Below the pieces are notes generated by a model. The model was not told the DNA's origin and did no database searches. It saw nothing but the letters and a program-made list of their open reading frames with translations. Shown here piece after piece: positions 4,701 through 5,979 of a DNA stretch of 5,979 nucleotides. Position 1 is the first letter of the stretch, and each line of letters opens with the position of its first letter. The position numbers and the translations under genes were made by a program. Source of the DNA: Bacteriovoracaceae bacterium (lineage in GTDB: Bacteria > Bdellovibrionota > Bacteriovoracia > Bacteriovoracales > Bacteriovoracaceae); NCBI GenBank assembly GCA_947440875.1, contig CANETG010000170.1:1-5979 (forward strand). Direction: 5' to 3'.

Positions 4701-5785
4701 TGACGACAGCGGCGGCTTCGAAATCCGGAATCAGAATTCTCAAAGCAGGGGAGATCCTTTTTAACGAAGGTGAGTTCGCGGATTCGCTTTATATCATTCA
4801 GAAGGGCCAGATCCGTCTCTATAAACCGAAAGGGAAGGGCTTCATTGAGCTCGCCGTTCTTCGTACGGGAGAAGTGATCGGTGAGATGGCCTATTTCGAT
4901 GAAGATGGATCAGGAAGAAAGCGCTCATGTTCGGCTTCGGCCGTAACGAGTGTCGAGATTATCGAAGTCTCTTTTGCCGCTTTCGGTAAGACCATGCAGT
5001 CGCTTAATCCTTGGTTTAAAACAATCATCAACACACTTGTCACTCGTCTTCGGAAGACAAACTTCCGGGTCAAAGAACTCGAAGACAATGCGTCCGTGAA
5101 CTACGGCAAAGCGGCCGGAACCTATGAGTTCATGAAGCCGATTGAAGTCATGCGCGTTCTGGGAACGCTCTTTTTAGTTTTTAAATCCCACGGCGAGATC
5201 AAGTCTCAGTCGCTGTCTGTGCATAAGCGCACCCTCACTCTTTACACCAGTGATATGTACCAGATCATGGAAGTTAAACTTGAGACGATCATCAATCTCC
5301 TGGTCCAGATGGGACTCATGGAAATTCAAGATGACGAAGACAAGCTTCCGCTCGTGATTCTCCTCAGAAACGTTGAGATGGTCCGCCAGATATTCATGTT
5401 CTATAATTCTGAACGCCACATCACTGATGAGAAAAAAATAAAAATTTCCGATAGGTGCGAGATGATCATCGCCAAGATCATCGAAAAGGGTTCTGGAAAC
5501 GTGATCGACATCCCGAACCTGAGAAGCACTGAAGATGCTCCGGCGAAGTTTACGAGAATGTATAATCTCAATCCCGTGCTAGATGACTTTAAGTCGAAGA
5601 ACATCTTCATTAATCCATCCGCACTCGAAGACGGGAAAAACGTGGGTTTGTTTGGAGACGTAATCATTCTTGAAGGTGTGAATTACATCGAGATTGATTT
5701 CTCAAAAGTTCAGAAGCTGTATCCGGTGATTCGCTTCATGAATGCGGTGAGGAAGATGAATCTGGAGAAGTCAGGGGAATCGTAA
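4700..5785 (+). CDS. Cyclic-nucleotide-binding-domain protein with long C-terminal region
   Basis: Residues about 10-120 form a cyclic-nucleotide-binding (CNB) domain of the CRP/PKA-regulatory type. It opens with the beta-roll ILKAGEILFNEGEFADSLYI (13-32) and GQIRLYK (36-42). The phosphate-binding cassette GEMAYF starts at 61, with E62 and R75 (KRSCSA) in the places of the ligand-binding Glu and Arg, spaced by an insert DEDGSG. A CRP-like C-helix follows (about 104-129). Residues 140-361 are not a standard CRP tail: 149-222 and 251-345 look like two winged-helix-like segments. The start is GTG at 4700, sharing one base with the thiolase TAG; GAGAG (4686-4690) is a weak Shine-Dalgarno 9 nt upstream, so coupling to thiolase translation is likely. 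No ATG lies near the CNB beginning, and none is needed. Probable role: a cAMP or related nucleotide sensor acting in transcription or protein control; ligand and target are not visible. No signal peptide is seen. Confidence 0.9.
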   Translation: MTTAAASKSGIRILKAGEILFNEGEFADSLYIIQKGQIRLYKPKGKGFIELAVLRTGEVIGEMAYFDEDGSGRKRSCSASAVTSVEIIEVSFAAFGKTMQSLNPWFKTIINTLVTRLRKTNFRVKELEDNASVNYGKAAGTYEFMKPIEVMRVLGTLFLVFKSHGEIKSQSLSVHKRTLTLYTSDMYQIMEVKLETIINLLVQMGLMEIQDDEDKLPLVILLRNVEMVRQIFMFYNSERHITDEKKIKISDRCEMIIAKIIEKGSGNVIDIPNLRSTEDAPAKFTRMYNLNPVLDDFKSKNIFINPSALEDGKNVGLFGDVIILEGVNYIEIDFSKVQKLYPVIRFMNAVRKMNLEKSGES

Positions 5786-5790
5786 GTAAG

Positions 5791-5814
5791 AAAAAAAGCC
5801 CCGGATAGGGGCTT
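5791..5814. terminator. Hairpin terminator after the CNB gene, with its stronger U tract on the minus strand
   Basis: AAGCCCC (5796-5802) pairs with GGGGCTT (5808-5814) around loop GGATA, 10 nt after the CNB stop. On the plus strand the 3' tail is only TTAATATT, giving a short, interrupted U tract. On the minus strand the stem is followed by a clean run of T (complement of A5791-5797), so leftward termination should be efficient. It probably ends the thiolase-CNB unit and may also stop leftward transcription from beyond the window. Confidence 0.8.
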
Positions 5815-5979
5815 AATATTCAAAAGTCTGAGCATAGTTATCAACCTGGATTGAGCAGGCTAATGACGAAGTCAAAAAAACCATCTTGACCAATACTTTT
5901 CGAAACTTATCGAATCCAAACGTCACTCTTGAAACGAAATTAATTAAATCGCAGCAGGCGTATACTGAGTCGAAACACC
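5815..5979. other. Right-edge region with no confident gene, two stop-free frames running off the end
   Basis: No gene with a credible start and ribosome site is seen. On the minus strand a frame is open from the edge (about 5977) to a TAA at 5815-5813, at the base of the terminator; it would be the last ~54 codons of a leftward gene. On the plus strand a frame is open from 5838, after TAG 5835-5837, to the edge, about 47 codons (ANDEVKKTILTNTF at its start region). It lacks an ATG or GTG start. Plus-strand ATG 5863 opens only 8 codons. At most one is likely real, and the flanking sequence is required to decide. Confidence 0.3.

Noticed and set aside
5816..5884. Small leftward lipoprotein (MVFLTSSLAC...) from ATG at 5884
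   Set aside because: Only 23 codons, no ribosome site, and the SLAC sequence is a poor lipobox because Leu is not at -3.

Overview
The window looks like a chromosomal segment from a predatory or environmental Gram-negative bacterium, most likely of the Bdellovibrionota. The case rests on overall gene style, moderate GC, A-rich ribosome-binding sites, a large Lys/Ala-rich charged protein and a cyclic-nucleotide-binding protein with a long unusual tail. This is an impression from protein character, not a database match. I see no rRNA, tRNA, CRISPR array, insertion sequence or prophage gene.

Layout. Positions 1-463 hold the 3' part of an enoyl-CoA hydratase gene. It is followed after 2 nt by a complete acyl-CoA dehydrogenase gene (466-1608), so the two are probably co-transcribed beta-oxidation genes. 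A perfect 12-bp hairpin (1636-1666) follows. Next comes a gene with a strong Shine-Dalgarno sequence encoding a 387-residue modular protein (1720-2883). It has a histone-H1-like basic tail, a highly charged helical repeat region, a compact domain with a Cys/His metal-site-like motif, and an acidic tail. A symmetrical terminator (2887-2922) separates it from a convergent gene for a 167-residue hypothetical protein (2931-3434, minus strand). A 102-bp divergent intergenic region then leads rightward into a thiolase gene (3537-4700). The thiolase gene overlaps by one nucleotide a gene for a cyclic-nucleotide-binding-domain protein (4700-5785). The last ~190 bp hold a terminator-like hairpin and no convincing gene, only two stop-free frames running off the right edge.

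How the genes fit together. Enoyl-CoA hydratase, acyl-CoA dehydrogenase and thiolase supply three of the four beta-oxidation steps; a 3-hydroxyacyl-CoA dehydrogenase is not visible here. They lie in two separate transcription units flanking the charged protein and the hypothetical gene. The thiolase is apparently translationally coupled to a putative cAMP- or c-di-GMP-type sensor, which hints at a link between acyl-CoA metabolism and cyclic-nucleotide signalling. The most novel-looking elements are the modular basic/zinc-like/acidic protein and the long C-terminal half of the cyclic-nucleotide-binding protein.
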